64,000 nt of DNA. Source: a bacterium (GTDB lineage Bacteria > Planctomycetota > UBA1135 > UBA2386). The stretch spans positions 181,628-245,627 of the forward strand of contig JANSXC010000001.1 in the NCBI GenBank assembly GCA_024743115.1, written 5' to 3'. The position numbers were made by a program, and so were the translations under genes. The notes under the pieces are model-generated. The model was given only the letters and a program-made list of their open reading frames with translations, searched no databases and was not told the origin of the DNA. Below are positions 8,846 through 17,847 of the stretch, piece by piece; positions within the stretch are counted from its first letter, which is position 1; each line of letters begins with the position of its first letter.

Positions 8846-11800
8846 TCACGGCCGCACGAGCATGCGGTAGACCTCGCTGAAGTTGCCGACCGCGAAGTTG
8901 CCGGTCGGGAACGTGAGGCACTGAAAGCACAGGACCGTGCCCGGGATCCACGGCAGGTTGGGCACGTTGATGTCCATCGCAGTGCCAACCGGGACCGCGG
9001 CGTGGATCACCGCGACGCCGCCGCTCGGACCCGAGAACAGGATGCCGTAGGGCTGGAGCAGCGAGGCGCCGCCGGCCGGGTCGAGGCCGACAGTGAGCAG
9101 TGACGAGCCTGCCTGGCCCTGCATCGTCATCGATACCGTCTCGCCGGGGCGGACATCGAGGTTCGTGACACCCATCGTCCAGTTGCCGAACTCGTACGCG
9201 CCCATGTCGGGGTCTGCCGGTCCGGACATGCTGTCGGAGAGTAGCCGCGAGTTCTCGAGGTGGTCCTCGACGGTCATGATACCGAACGTCGGATCGGCGG
9301 CGCCGATGCATGGCGAGCCGGCCTGTAGCGTCAGGTCGCCGTTGCTGGCGTCGACGAACAGTGGGTCGGCATTGAGGTTGCCGTTCATGCCGGCGAAGTC
9401 CCCGTTGCTGTTGAGCACGTTGCCGGACGTCAGGCCCGTGTAGTTGGAGCCATTGTCCCAGCTGCAGCTGTTGATGACGTTGCCGGTCCAGCTCGCAGCC
9501 GCGCGGATGCCGTCGCTGCTGCTGCCGTTGACGGTTGCGTGGATGATGTCGAATGAGCCGTTTGCAAGGTCGATGCCGCGACCACAGTCCCAGGCCACGA
9601 GGTTGGTCGGGGAGAGTCCGAGGTTCTGGAGCTGGAAACCATCGTCCTGGGCGTTGTCGACGCGGACCGAGCGCAGCACGGTGTTGGCGTTTTCGACCGT
9701 AAGGCCGCTGAAGTTGCTGCGGCCGGCATATCGCAGCCGCACGTTCCGGAGCACGGCGCCGCCGCTGGCGACCGGTACGCGCAGCCAGAACCAGGAGCCC
9801 GCGGACCCAGTGGTCGGACCATTGCCGGTGCTGTCGCCGCCGAACGAATCGTCTTCGGCGTCCGTGATCACGACGGGTTCGTAGGCGGTGCCTTCGAACT
9901 GCGCGGTGCTGTTGACGATGATCTGCAGTGCGCCGATCAACTTGATGATGCAACCCTGCTCGACCCGGAGGTTGCCCGGGGCGTTCACCTGGATGTTGGC
10001 GGAGAAGAGGAACGCACCACCGAGCATCGATTGGGTGCCGATCCGCAGGTCGCTGACGATGGTCGCGGCCGTGATCCGCATGCAGTTCGAGTCGTTTCCC
10101 GACGCGGTGTTGTACTCGAAACCCGGAATCGCAGTGGCCGGCACGTTGTCGACGGCCTGGCCCTGGTTGTCGTTGAAGGCGCAAGTCGTCACCGTCGGAT
10201 GCGAATTGCCGTTCAGGGACAGGCCCCTTTCCTGGCAGTCACTCACCGTGCAGTTCGTCATCGTGATGTCGGCCGTGTAGAGGTCGACGCCCGAGAAGTT
10301 GCTGCGACCGGCGAAGCGCACCTCGGTGTAGGTGAGCGTGCTCGCATCCGAGGTGTCGTTGCAGCGGAGGTAGAACCACTTGCCGACGGCGCCGGTGCTT
10401 GCCCCGTCGTTGTTGCTGTCGCCGCCGATCGTGTCGTCGGCGTCGTCGGTGAAGACGACGGGCTCGACCGCGGTGCCCTGGCAGTCGAGCGTGCCGTCGA
10501 TGAGGACCTGCCGCGCGCCCACCATCTTGAGATTGACGCCCGCCTGGACGGTCAGCGTCACCCCGAGGGGAACGGTCAGGTTGGTCGCCATCAGGAACGC
10601 GCCGTCGATCATCGACTGCGTGCCGATCGTCAGGTTGCCAGTGACCGCTCCCGTAGTGATGCGAATCGCGTCGAGAGTGTTGCCGGTCGCCGTGTTGTTG
10701 GTGATGCTCGGCAGCGCATTGATGGCGACGTTGTCGATTGCGTTGCCGTTGCAGTCGCTGATGGTCGTGTTCGTGATCGTCGGGAATGATCCGTTGTTCA
10801 GGCTGATGCCGCGTTCCTGGCAGTCGCGCACGGTGCAGTTCGCCATTGCGATGTCGGCGGTGTAGAGGTCGACGGCGGAGAAGTCGCTGCGGCCTGCGAA
10901 GCGGATCTCGGTGTAATCGAGCGTGCTCGCATCCGAGGTGCCGTTGCAGCGGAGGTAGAACCACTTGCCGGGATTGCCGACGCTCGGGCCGTTGTTGTCG
11001 CTGTCACCGCCGATGCTGTCGTCGCCCGAATCGGTGAAGACCACCGGCGCGACCGCGGTGCCCTGGCAATCGAGCGTGCCGTCGATGAGGACCTGCTGGG
11101 CGCCGGTCATCTTGAGGTTCACGCCGGCCTGCAGGGTCAACGTCACGCCCGTAGGCACGGTGACGTTCGCCGCCATGAGGAAGGCGCCGTCGAGCATCGA
11201 TTGCGTCCCGATCGTCAGGTTGCCGGTGACACCGCCGACGGTGACGATCACCGCGTCGAGCGCATTGCCCGAGGTCGTGTTGTTCGTGAGGCCGGGGATC
11301 GCCCGGATCGCCACGGTGTCGATGGCGTTGCTGCCGCAGTTGGTCACCGTCGAATCACTGATGGTCGGGAACGAACCGCCGTTCAGGTTGATCCCGTCAG
11401 CCTGGCAGTCGCGCACCGTGCAGTTCGTCATCGCGACGTCGGCGGTGTAGAGGTCGACGGCGGAAAAGTTGCTGCGGCCCGCGAACCGCACTTCGGTGTA
11501 GTCGAACGTGCTGGCGTCCGAGCCGTCATTGCAGCGCAGGTAGAACCATGCGCCCGGCGAGCCGGTGCTCGGACCGTTCGCATTCGTGTCCCCACCGGCG
11601 CTGTCATCCTGGATGTCGGTCAGGATCACCGGGTTGGCGGCCGTACCGTTGCTGATCAGCGTGCCGCTGACGTTGAGTTGATTGGCGCCGGTGAACTTGA
11701 TGATCACGCCGGCGTCCAGGGTCAGCGTCTGGCCGGCATCGACCGTCAGGTTGGTCGCGTGGTAGACACCCGCGGTCAGGGTGCCGGACTGTGAGCCGGA

Positions 11801-11896
11801 GATCGGTGTCTGGGCAGAGGCAAAAGAGGCGAGAAGCCCGGCGGCGAGGCCAGGCAGGGCGAGGCGCCGGGTGACGACAGAGATCGATTGATACAT
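8846..11896 (-). CDS. Secreted parallel beta-helix (right-handed) repeat protein
   Basis: A 1016-residue exported protein starting MYQSISVVTRRLALPG with cleavage likely after FASA. Four tandem blocks of about 193 residues follow (boundaries near 11160, 10580 and 10000). Each has a beta-helix opening (LTLQAGVNLKMTGAQQVLI), a QGTAVxPVVFTD turn, an acidic GGDSxxNGPS loop, WFYLRCN, and a FAGRSxFSxVDLYTAD stretch. This is the pectate-lyase-like beta-helix architecture; the repeated asparagine/threonine ladders support it. The last 85 residues (8849-9200) form a beta-sandwich that I read as a divergent copy of the shared module. No lyase active site was recognised, so an adhesin or structural role is as likely as polysaccharide binding. 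The start is 197 bp from the divergent neighbour. Confidence 0.85.
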   Translation of the reverse strand: MYQSISVVTRRLALPGLAAGLLASFASAQTPISGSQSGTLTAGVYHATNLTVDAGQTLTLDAGVIIKFTGANQLNVSGTLISNGTAANPVILTDIQDDSAGGDTNANGPSTGSPGAWFYLRCNDGSDASTFDYTEVRFAGRSNFSAVDLYTADVAMTNCTVRDCQADGINLNGGSFPTISDSTVTNCGSNAIDTVAIRAIPGLTNNTTSGNALDAVIVTVGGVTGNLTIGTQSMLDGAFLMAANVTVPTGVTLTLQAGVNLKMTGAQQVLIDGTLDCQGTAVAPVVFTDSGDDSIGGDSDNNGPSVGNPGKWFYLRCNGTSDASTLDYTEIRFAGRSDFSAVDLYTADIAMANCTVRDCQERGISLNNGSFPTITNTTISDCNGNAIDNVAINALPSITNNTATGNTLDAIRITTGAVTGNLTIGTQSMIDGAFLMATNLTVPLGVTLTVQAGVNLKMVGARQVLIDGTLDCQGTAVEPVVFTDDADDTIGGDSNNDGASTGAVGKWFYLRCNDTSDASTLTYTEVRFAGRSNFSGVDLYTADITMTNCTVSDCQERGLSLNGNSHPTVTTCAFNDNQGQAVDNVPATAIPGFEYNTASGNDSNCMRITAATIVSDLRIGTQSMLGGAFLFSANIQVNAPGNLRVEQGCIIKLIGALQIIVNSTAQFEGTAYEPVVITDAEDDSFGGDSTGNGPTTGSAGSWFWLRVPVASGGAVLRNVRLRYAGRSNFSGLTVENANTVLRSVRVDNAQDDGFQLQNLGLSPTNLVAWDCGRGIDLANGSFDIIHATVNGSSSDGIRAAASWTGNVINSCSWDNGSNYTGLTSGNVLNSNGDFAGMNGNLNADPLFVDASNGDLTLQAGSPCIGAADPTFGIMTVEDHLENSRLLSDSMSGPADPDMGAYEFGNWTMGVTNLDVRPGETVSMTMQGQAGSSLLTVGLDPAGGASLLQPYGILFSGPSGGVAVIHAAVPVGTAMDINVPNLPWIPGTVLCFQCLTFPTGNFAVGNFSEVYRMLVRP

Positions 11897-12093
11897 GGTT
11901 GTTGTGGGGATCGGCGAGCGTGCTGCAAGCAGACACCCGAAAGACGTCTGGGCGCTGCTTCGTTCCCTTGCGAGAGGGCGCAGCCTACGGGTCGCGAAAA
12001 ATCGGAATAGCCCCCTGGAACCGTGAGTTCGGCCCACAGTACGGATCGGCATTTCCTGTCTCCCGCACCAGGGCGAGGACATCGGTGCCCACG

Positions 12094-14616
12094 ATGTGCA
12101 ATGTCCTCCCGCGGCTCTGCCGTTTCGTTCTCCTGTTCCTGACCGTGCTCCCGTGCACGATCGTGGCCGATCTCGCTGGGCAGAGTCGGGTGGCATGGGC
12201 CCTGGTCGCTCCGGCGGGTCAGAGCAGTCCGTTCACGCCGTTCTCCGGCTATCAGTACTCGCCGTCCGGCGCGAGCATCACCGTGACCCGGAGTTCTGTG
12301 AGCCATCGCTTCACGGTCACGATCCCCGATGTCTCCGCGGCTGCGGGCGGCTGTGTGCATGCGACCCCGTTCGGCGGCAACCACACTGCGGTCGTCGAGG
12401 GTTGGAGCAGCGGCAACGGGAACGTGTCCATCACGATTGCGCTGTTCGATGTCGACGGCAATCCGGCGCCCGATACGGCGTTTACGGTGCACTGGCGCGA
12501 CGACGGTCCGGTATCGCGGCGGGACGGCTACGTCTGGGCTCACTTGCCGACAGCCTCGAGCTACACGGCGTCGTCGACCTACGCCTGGAACGGCAACCGC
12601 GGCGCGCCGACGATCCAACGGAACGGCACTGGCGCCTATGAGGTCGTATTTCCCGGCCTCGGCCCGTCCGGCGCAAAGAAGGGGCAGGTGCAGGTCTCGC
12701 CCTATGGCTTCACTCCGACGCGCGCGAAGGTGTCGTCCTGGGCAAACTATGGTGGCGACCTGCACGTCTTCGTGCGCACCGTCGACATGACCGGGGGGCC
12801 TGTCGATGCGCGCTTCACCTGTTCGTACAACGAGTCCGCGGGCCCGATCCATCCGGCGTTCGGCTCGGGTGCACATGTGTGGGCCAACGAACCGACGACC
12901 GATTACTACGCGCCACACGCGTCGTACACCGACGGCAATGGCCACGAAGGGCCGGCTGACAACGAGACGGTGACCCGGCTCGGCACGGGCACGTATCGCG
13001 TCAGTCTGCCGAGCATGGCGCCATCGTCGAGTTCGACTGTGCAGGTCACGGCACAGGGTACGAGTGCGGAGTTCGCCGCGATCCAGTCTTGGCTCGGTGA
13101 CGGCAAGGGCGGAACGAACGTGACCGTTCGCACCTACGACGCGAGTGGCGTGCCGGCCGACGCCCGGTTCTGTCTGAAGTACCTGACCAGCCGGCCTGGT
13201 GCCCGCCCCGAGATGGCGTGGGCCTGGGTCAACACCGTCGGCCTCGCGCCCGGTCAGTCCTACACGCCGTCGCTGAGCTATCAGCACACGAACTCGGGTC
13301 AGCCCATCACGGTGACGCGGCATCCGACGTCGACCAACGTCTACGAGATCGCACTGCCGGGGATCGCGGGCGTGCACGGTGAGAACGTGCAGATCACGCC
13401 GCACAACGGTGATCATCTGATGTTCGTGGGCCACATCATCGCCGGGCTCGTGCCGAAGATGTACGTGCACATGTACGATCGGCTCGGCAACCCGACTTCG
13501 GGCAAGGCGTTCACCGTGCTCTATATGTCGCCGACGATCGACCAGCGTCGCGGCTTCGCCTATGTGCGCGCGGTCGGGCCGCATCCGACCCGACTCGATG
13601 AGGATCACACCTGGAACGGGAATCGCGGCGCACCGTCGCTCGATGTGCTCGGGGTCGGCAGCTATCGCATCACGTTCCCCGGTCTCGCGCCGAGCGGCCC
13701 GGAGAAGGGGACGGCGCTCGCGACCGCGGCGTTCGCACCCGTGCGGCGTGCGAAGATCGTTACGTGGAATGCCAATGGCAACGACCTCGAGGTCTATGTG
13801 GCCATGACAGACCCGGGTGGCGTGCCCACGGATGGCAACGTCTACGTCTACTACCAGGAAACGGCGACGGCGATGCTGCCGCAGCACGGGTCGGGCGCGC
13901 ACGTGTGGGGCAACCATCCGACGTTCGTCACCTACACGCCGCACCCCGAGTTCACGCACAGCAACGGGGACGTCGGACCGGCCGGGAGCGAGACGATCGA
14001 TCGGGTCGGGACCGGGCGCTATCGCGTCAACCTGCCGAACATGAAACCGAGCGGGAGCTCGATTGCAGTTGCTACGGGCTTCGGGGCGGATGGCACCTAC
14101 GCCACGATCGACTACTGGACTGCCGGCGCGTCGACGGGGACCCGGGTCTATGTCGAGACCTGGGATCTGGCCGGCAACCCGACGGATGCGCGGTTCACGC
14201 TGCTCTATCAGACCACCGATCCGATCACGACGGCGGCGACGAACACGAGTCTCGGCACCGGCTGCCACGGCGTCGCGTTGACCGCCCCGACGAGACCGCT
14301 GCTCGGCCGGGACTGGAACCTCGCCCTGCGAAGCGTGCCGGGGGGAGCGTTGCTCGGATTCGTGCAGGTCGACCTCGTCGGCACGACCTATCCGCTCGGT
14401 GTCAATGCGCCCGGCTGCACGGCCTACACCGGCGGTGCCGTTTCCCAGCTCGTGCTGTTGCCAGCGGCCAACCCGGCCTACTCGCTGGCGATTCCGAACG
14501 ATCCGGGGTTCGTCGGACTGAGTGTCTACGCCCAAGGTGGCGCGCTCGTGCCGAATCTCAATCCGTACTCGGTCGCGGTGTCGAACGGTATGCGGGGTGA
14601 CGTTGGCGACTTCTGA
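12094..14616 (+). CDS. Secreted protein of tandem ~120-residue repeats plus shared module
   Basis: An 840-residue protein beginning MCNVLPRLCRFVLLFL, with a signal peptide ending near LAGQS. The body consists of about six repeats of 100-120 residues. Each opens with an alanine/tryptophan strand (GAHVWANEPTTDYYAP), then an NGxxGPAxxETVxRxGTGxY strand pair, then LPxMxPSxSS and a segment ending in DARF(T/C). I do not recognise this repeat as a named family; it looks all-beta. The last 125 residues (14230-14613) are the shared module (NAPGCTAYTGGAVSQ, GFVGLSVYAQGG). A 919-codon frame also runs on the other strand, but it lacks any signal peptide or module and is Arg-rich, so the plus strand is the coding one. 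The gene ends 15 bp from its convergent neighbour. Confidence 0.8.
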   Translation: MCNVLPRLCRFVLLFLTVLPCTIVADLAGQSRVAWALVAPAGQSSPFTPFSGYQYSPSGASITVTRSSVSHRFTVTIPDVSAAAGGCVHATPFGGNHTAVVEGWSSGNGNVSITIALFDVDGNPAPDTAFTVHWRDDGPVSRRDGYVWAHLPTASSYTASSTYAWNGNRGAPTIQRNGTGAYEVVFPGLGPSGAKKGQVQVSPYGFTPTRAKVSSWANYGGDLHVFVRTVDMTGGPVDARFTCSYNESAGPIHPAFGSGAHVWANEPTTDYYAPHASYTDGNGHEGPADNETVTRLGTGTYRVSLPSMAPSSSSTVQVTAQGTSAEFAAIQSWLGDGKGGTNVTVRTYDASGVPADARFCLKYLTSRPGARPEMAWAWVNTVGLAPGQSYTPSLSYQHTNSGQPITVTRHPTSTNVYEIALPGIAGVHGENVQITPHNGDHLMFVGHIIAGLVPKMYVHMYDRLGNPTSGKAFTVLYMSPTIDQRRGFAYVRAVGPHPTRLDEDHTWNGNRGAPSLDVLGVGSYRITFPGLAPSGPEKGTALATAAFAPVRRAKIVTWNANGNDLEVYVAMTDPGGVPTDGNVYVYYQETATAMLPQHGSGAHVWGNHPTFVTYTPHPEFTHSNGDVGPAGSETIDRVGTGRYRVNLPNMKPSGSSIAVATGFGADGTYATIDYWTAGASTGTRVYVETWDLAGNPTDARFTLLYQTTDPITTAATNTSLGTGCHGVALTAPTRPLLGRDWNLALRSVPGGALLGFVQVDLVGTTYPLGVNAPGCTAYTGGAVSQLVLLPAANPAYSLAIPNDPGFVGLSVYAQGGALVPNLNPYSVAVSNGMRGDVGDF

Positions 14617-14631
14617 CCTGAAATCACACCA

Positions 14632-17600
14632 CTACTGTAGAACGACGGATGCGGTGCGGTTGGCGATGATCTGCACGTCGGCCAGGCGCTTCCAGTTCTC
14701 GACGTAGGTGCGATCGTTCTCGCGTCGCCGGAGTTCCGCGTTGCCAGCCGGCAGAGCCGTGGAGCGATGGGCCCCGCTGCCATCGGGGTCGAACCGGTAG
14801 GTGAACTCGGGGCGGTCGCCGCTCGCCGGCCAGACCAGCGCATAGCCCTCGGTTCGATCTTCCTTCGGCGGTGCCGCGGAAGGCGGCACGCCGAGCAGTT
14901 CGAGTCCGCCGGCCGGGATCTCGAGGTCGGCCGTGTTGTGACCGTCGACGAGCGTGAGTCGCCGCTTCACCCGCAGTTCGCCACCGGCCGGCAGGCGGGA
15001 GAAGAAGTAGATCGTCGTCTTGCCGGCCGCCGCGTGGAGCTCGAACCGCCCGTCGTCGTCGGTCTTCGTGAACAGGTACTCACCGTCGCGCCACAGGCTG
15101 ACCCGCCAACCACCGCACGGTGTACCGGCCATGGTGAGGCGGCCGGCGACGGCGGCGCTGGTGCGCGCTCGGAGGTCGATGTCGAACGTCGCGTCCTGGC
15201 CGGGCGCGAGCTCAATGTCGACCGGCAGGGTCTTGACCTGGTATTCCGGCCACGTGCGGGCCATGCGAAGCCACTCGAGGTCGTCCGTCTGGCAGATCCG
15301 AACCTGCCAGCCGCCGGGGGCGAGGCGTGTGAACCGAAAGCGGCCCTCGTCGTCGGTGACCTCGGCCTGAACGTGCCCGTCGCCGCGGGTCGCTGCGACG
15401 ATTCGGCCTTCGACGCTCTCGCCAGCACCGGCGAGCACCCGACCCGTGATGGTCCCGGGCATGGTCAGCGCAATGGTGACAGGCGCGGCCTGCCCCTTCG
15501 CGGCGAGTGTCAGCTCGGTGGTCGAGCCACGGCCATGGCCGTCGGCATCGGCATGCAGGACGTACTGACCATCGCGGTGCACATCGAGTGTGAAGCTGCC
15601 CGTAGCGTCCGTGGTGGTCTGGCCACTGCTGCGACCGAGCCGTGTGTAGACCTTGTGCGCGAACCGGTGCATCGGCTGGCGCGGGTCGACGAAGTGCGCT
15701 CGAATCACGGCGCCCGCGACCGGGCGTCCGTTCGCCAGAACCCGGCCCGTGATCGTTCCGGCGCGTTCCAGTCGGGCCTCGATCCGGGCGGGCACCTTGC
15801 CGGGCTGAAACGGTCCGAGCCGCTTCTCGAGATGCCCGCGAGCGCGGACGAGCAGCGTGAACGTCTGGTTCGGAGCTAGCGGGATGCGCTCGCCGTTCTC
15901 TCCCTGCTCGAAGCCGAGGTCGAGGTAGCGATCGTTTTCGTCGTAGGCGAAGGCGCCTGTCGGTTTCAGTCTTTCACCGTCGGGGCCGGTCAGAACGAGC
16001 TCGAAACGCCGCGCAGCTTCGAACTGCAGGACGACGTCGAGTGAGCCGGCTGCGATGTCGTGCTTCAGCAGGCGTCGCCGCGCCGCGCCCCGGAGCGTGA
16101 CCTCTAGCGTGTACTGTTGCCCCGACATGACGGTCAACGCGAACGCGCCGTCCTGGCCGGCCGTGGCCATCGTCATCGAGTCGATGTTGCGCGGGCCGCG
16201 GTTCTCGAACACCGCGATCCGGGCACCCGGCAGTGCTCGGCCGTCCGAGTCGCGCACGTGGCCGCGGATCGCGTTCTGTTCCGGTACCTCCGCGAGCCGC
16301 AGCTCAGGCGCTCGGGCCTTCTGGCCGGCGAGGAGTTCGATCGGAGCGGTGTAGGCGCAGAGTCGACCCGGGTGCCGCGCGACGACGGAGACCGAGCCGA
16401 CCGGCAGGCCGTCGAACTCGTAGTTCCCCGTCGCATCCGTGTTGGTCCACGCCCACACGCCATGGCCGAGTCCCCGGAAGCCGCGGGCATTCACGAGGCG
16501 GGCCTCCTCGACTGCGCCGTTCGCCGGTTGGGTGCCTCGCGCGACCCAGATCCTCGCATCCGCGAGCGGTGAGCCGTCCGTGTCACGCACCAGGCCGCTG
16601 AGGGCGGCGCCCGGGCCGAGCACGAGGTCGCCGAGCGCGAGCGCGACCTTGCCCTTGCCCTGAACCCGTTCCTGGCGTGACAGCACGATGCGACGTTCGG
16701 CGGTGGCTTCGAGAACCAGCCAGTGCCGGTTGCCCTCGGTCAGTTTCGCGGGCCAGGGAACCTCGAGCGTGACACGGCCGGATTCGTCCGTCACGGCCTG
16801 GGGCCGGTCGACGACCTGCGATGCGGTGAGCTTCGCGTTCGCGATCGGCCGCCCGTTCTCGTCGAGGCAGCGTGCGGTGACGACGAGCGTGGTGTCGGTG
16901 ACGGGTTTCGGTTGGGCGGTCGTGGGGCGCGGAGTCGATACCGCGGTCCGGTCGTTCTCCGAACTCGGCGTGGTCGCTGTCTGCTCCGCGTGCTCATCGA
17001 TCGATGTCGCGGCAACGGACGGGGAAGGTGTGGGGGCACCGTTCGGTGAGGGGTCGGTCGCGCGGTCGGTCCAGGTCCATGCGAACGTTGCCGTGATGGC
17101 GATCGCGAGGGTGGCGAGCGCGGTCTTGCCTGCTGCATTCATGATCAACGTTCCAGTCAGAAGGGAGGGGCCGGTCGGTAGAGGTGTGGGCGTCGCCACC
17201 AAGGGCTCGACGAGCGGCAGGAGTGTCAGGGCGAGCGCACGCCGGTCGTTGTCGCGAGCGCCGAGGCGCGTTCGTAGCACGTCGAGTGCGCGCGACAGGC
17301 GGCTCCGGACCGCGGAGTTCGTGGTGCCGAGCCGCTTCGCGATTGCACGCGGTGGCAGGTCCTCGAGGAAGCGGAGGACCACGACTTCGCGATCCGCTGC
17401 GGGCAGGGTCATGAGGGCCGCGAGCAGTCGTTGCTGCGCGATCACGGGCTCGTCGAAGGATTGTGAAGGTGGCCCGGCCGCAGCCGCGCCGGCAACCTCA
17501 CGTTCCCGCGCCCGCCGGCGCGACTCACTGCGGTGCCGCATCCGCGCCGCATTGTGCGCGACCGTCGCCAGCCAGCGGCGCAGTCGACCGACCTGATGCC

Positions 17601-17766
17601 CGGCCCCCGCTTCGGAGCCGGTCGATTCGGGGGGGCGTTCGAGCGCCGCGAGCCACGTGTCCTGCACGACGTCCTCGGCGACGTGTGGATCGCCGACGAG
17701 CCGGGTCGCCAGTCGGCGCAGCCACGCCGTCTGGGACAACAGGAGTTTGGGATCGACGCTCGACAT
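14632..17766 (-). CDS. ECF sigma factor fused to membrane segment and carboxypeptidase-regulatory-like repeats
   Basis: One frame of 1044 residues. Residues about 10-170 are an ECF sigma factor: region 2 has HVAEDVVQDTWLAAL and region 4 has VVLRFLEDLPPRAIAKRL followed by SAVRSRLSRALDVL. At about 210-232 a single hydrophobic helix (KTALATLAIAITATFAW) begins, followed by a Pro/Ser/Thr-rich linker. From about 290 to 1000 there are several carboxypeptidase-regulatory-like beta-sandwich units (ITGRVLANGRPVAGA, ITGRVLAGAGESVEG, SGLVRDTDGSPLADA). ECF factors with long C-terminal membrane extensions are known in Planctomycetota; release of the sigma part would need proteolysis, which is inference. 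ATG 17766 was chosen over an upstream TTG at 17808. It may follow the 17848-20400 gene in one transcript, 81 bp away. Confidence 0.88.
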   Translation of the reverse strand: MSSVDPKLLLSQTAWLRRLATRLVGDPHVAEDVVQDTWLAALERPPESTGSEAGAGHQVGRLRRWLATVAHNAARMRHRSESRRRAREREVAGAAAAGPPSQSFDEPVIAQQRLLAALMTLPAADREVVVLRFLEDLPPRAIAKRLGTTNSAVRSRLSRALDVLRTRLGARDNDRRALALTLLPLVEPLVATPTPLPTGPSLLTGTLIMNAAGKTALATLAIAITATFAWTWTDRATDPSPNGAPTPSPSVAATSIDEHAEQTATTPSSENDRTAVSTPRPTTAQPKPVTDTTLVVTARCLDENGRPIANAKLTASQVVDRPQAVTDESGRVTLEVPWPAKLTEGNRHWLVLEATAERRIVLSRQERVQGKGKVALALGDLVLGPGAALSGLVRDTDGSPLADARIWVARGTQPANGAVEEARLVNARGFRGLGHGVWAWTNTDATGNYEFDGLPVGSVSVVARHPGRLCAYTAPIELLAGQKARAPELRLAEVPEQNAIRGHVRDSDGRALPGARIAVFENRGPRNIDSMTMATAGQDGAFALTVMSGQQYTLEVTLRGAARRRLLKHDIAAGSLDVVLQFEAARRFELVLTGPDGERLKPTGAFAYDENDRYLDLGFEQGENGERIPLAPNQTFTLLVRARGHLEKRLGPFQPGKVPARIEARLERAGTITGRVLANGRPVAGAVIRAHFVDPRQPMHRFAHKVYTRLGRSSGQTTTDATGSFTLDVHRDGQYVLHADADGHGRGSTTELTLAAKGQAAPVTIALTMPGTITGRVLAGAGESVEGRIVAATRGDGHVQAEVTDDEGRFRFTRLAPGGWQVRICQTDDLEWLRMARTWPEYQVKTLPVDIELAPGQDATFDIDLRARTSAAVAGRLTMAGTPCGGWRVSLWRDGEYLFTKTDDDGRFELHAAAGKTTIYFFSRLPAGGELRVKRRLTLVDGHNTADLEIPAGGLELLGVPPSAAPPKEDRTEGYALVWPASGDRPEFTYRFDPDGSGAHRSTALPAGNAELRRRENDRTYVENWKRLADVQIIANRTASVVLQ

Positions 17767-17847
17767 CGCGGTATCCCAGTAGATGCCGCGACGAGCAAAT
17801 CGTCGCAAAAACCCGCGACGGATCCGCGGCGGTGCCGGTCCGAGCGT

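Noticed and set aside
11776..14535. A 919-codon minus-strand frame opposite the plus-strand repeat gene
   Set aside because: Arg/Asp-rich shadow of high third-position GC; the plus strand has a signal peptide, repeats and the shared module.
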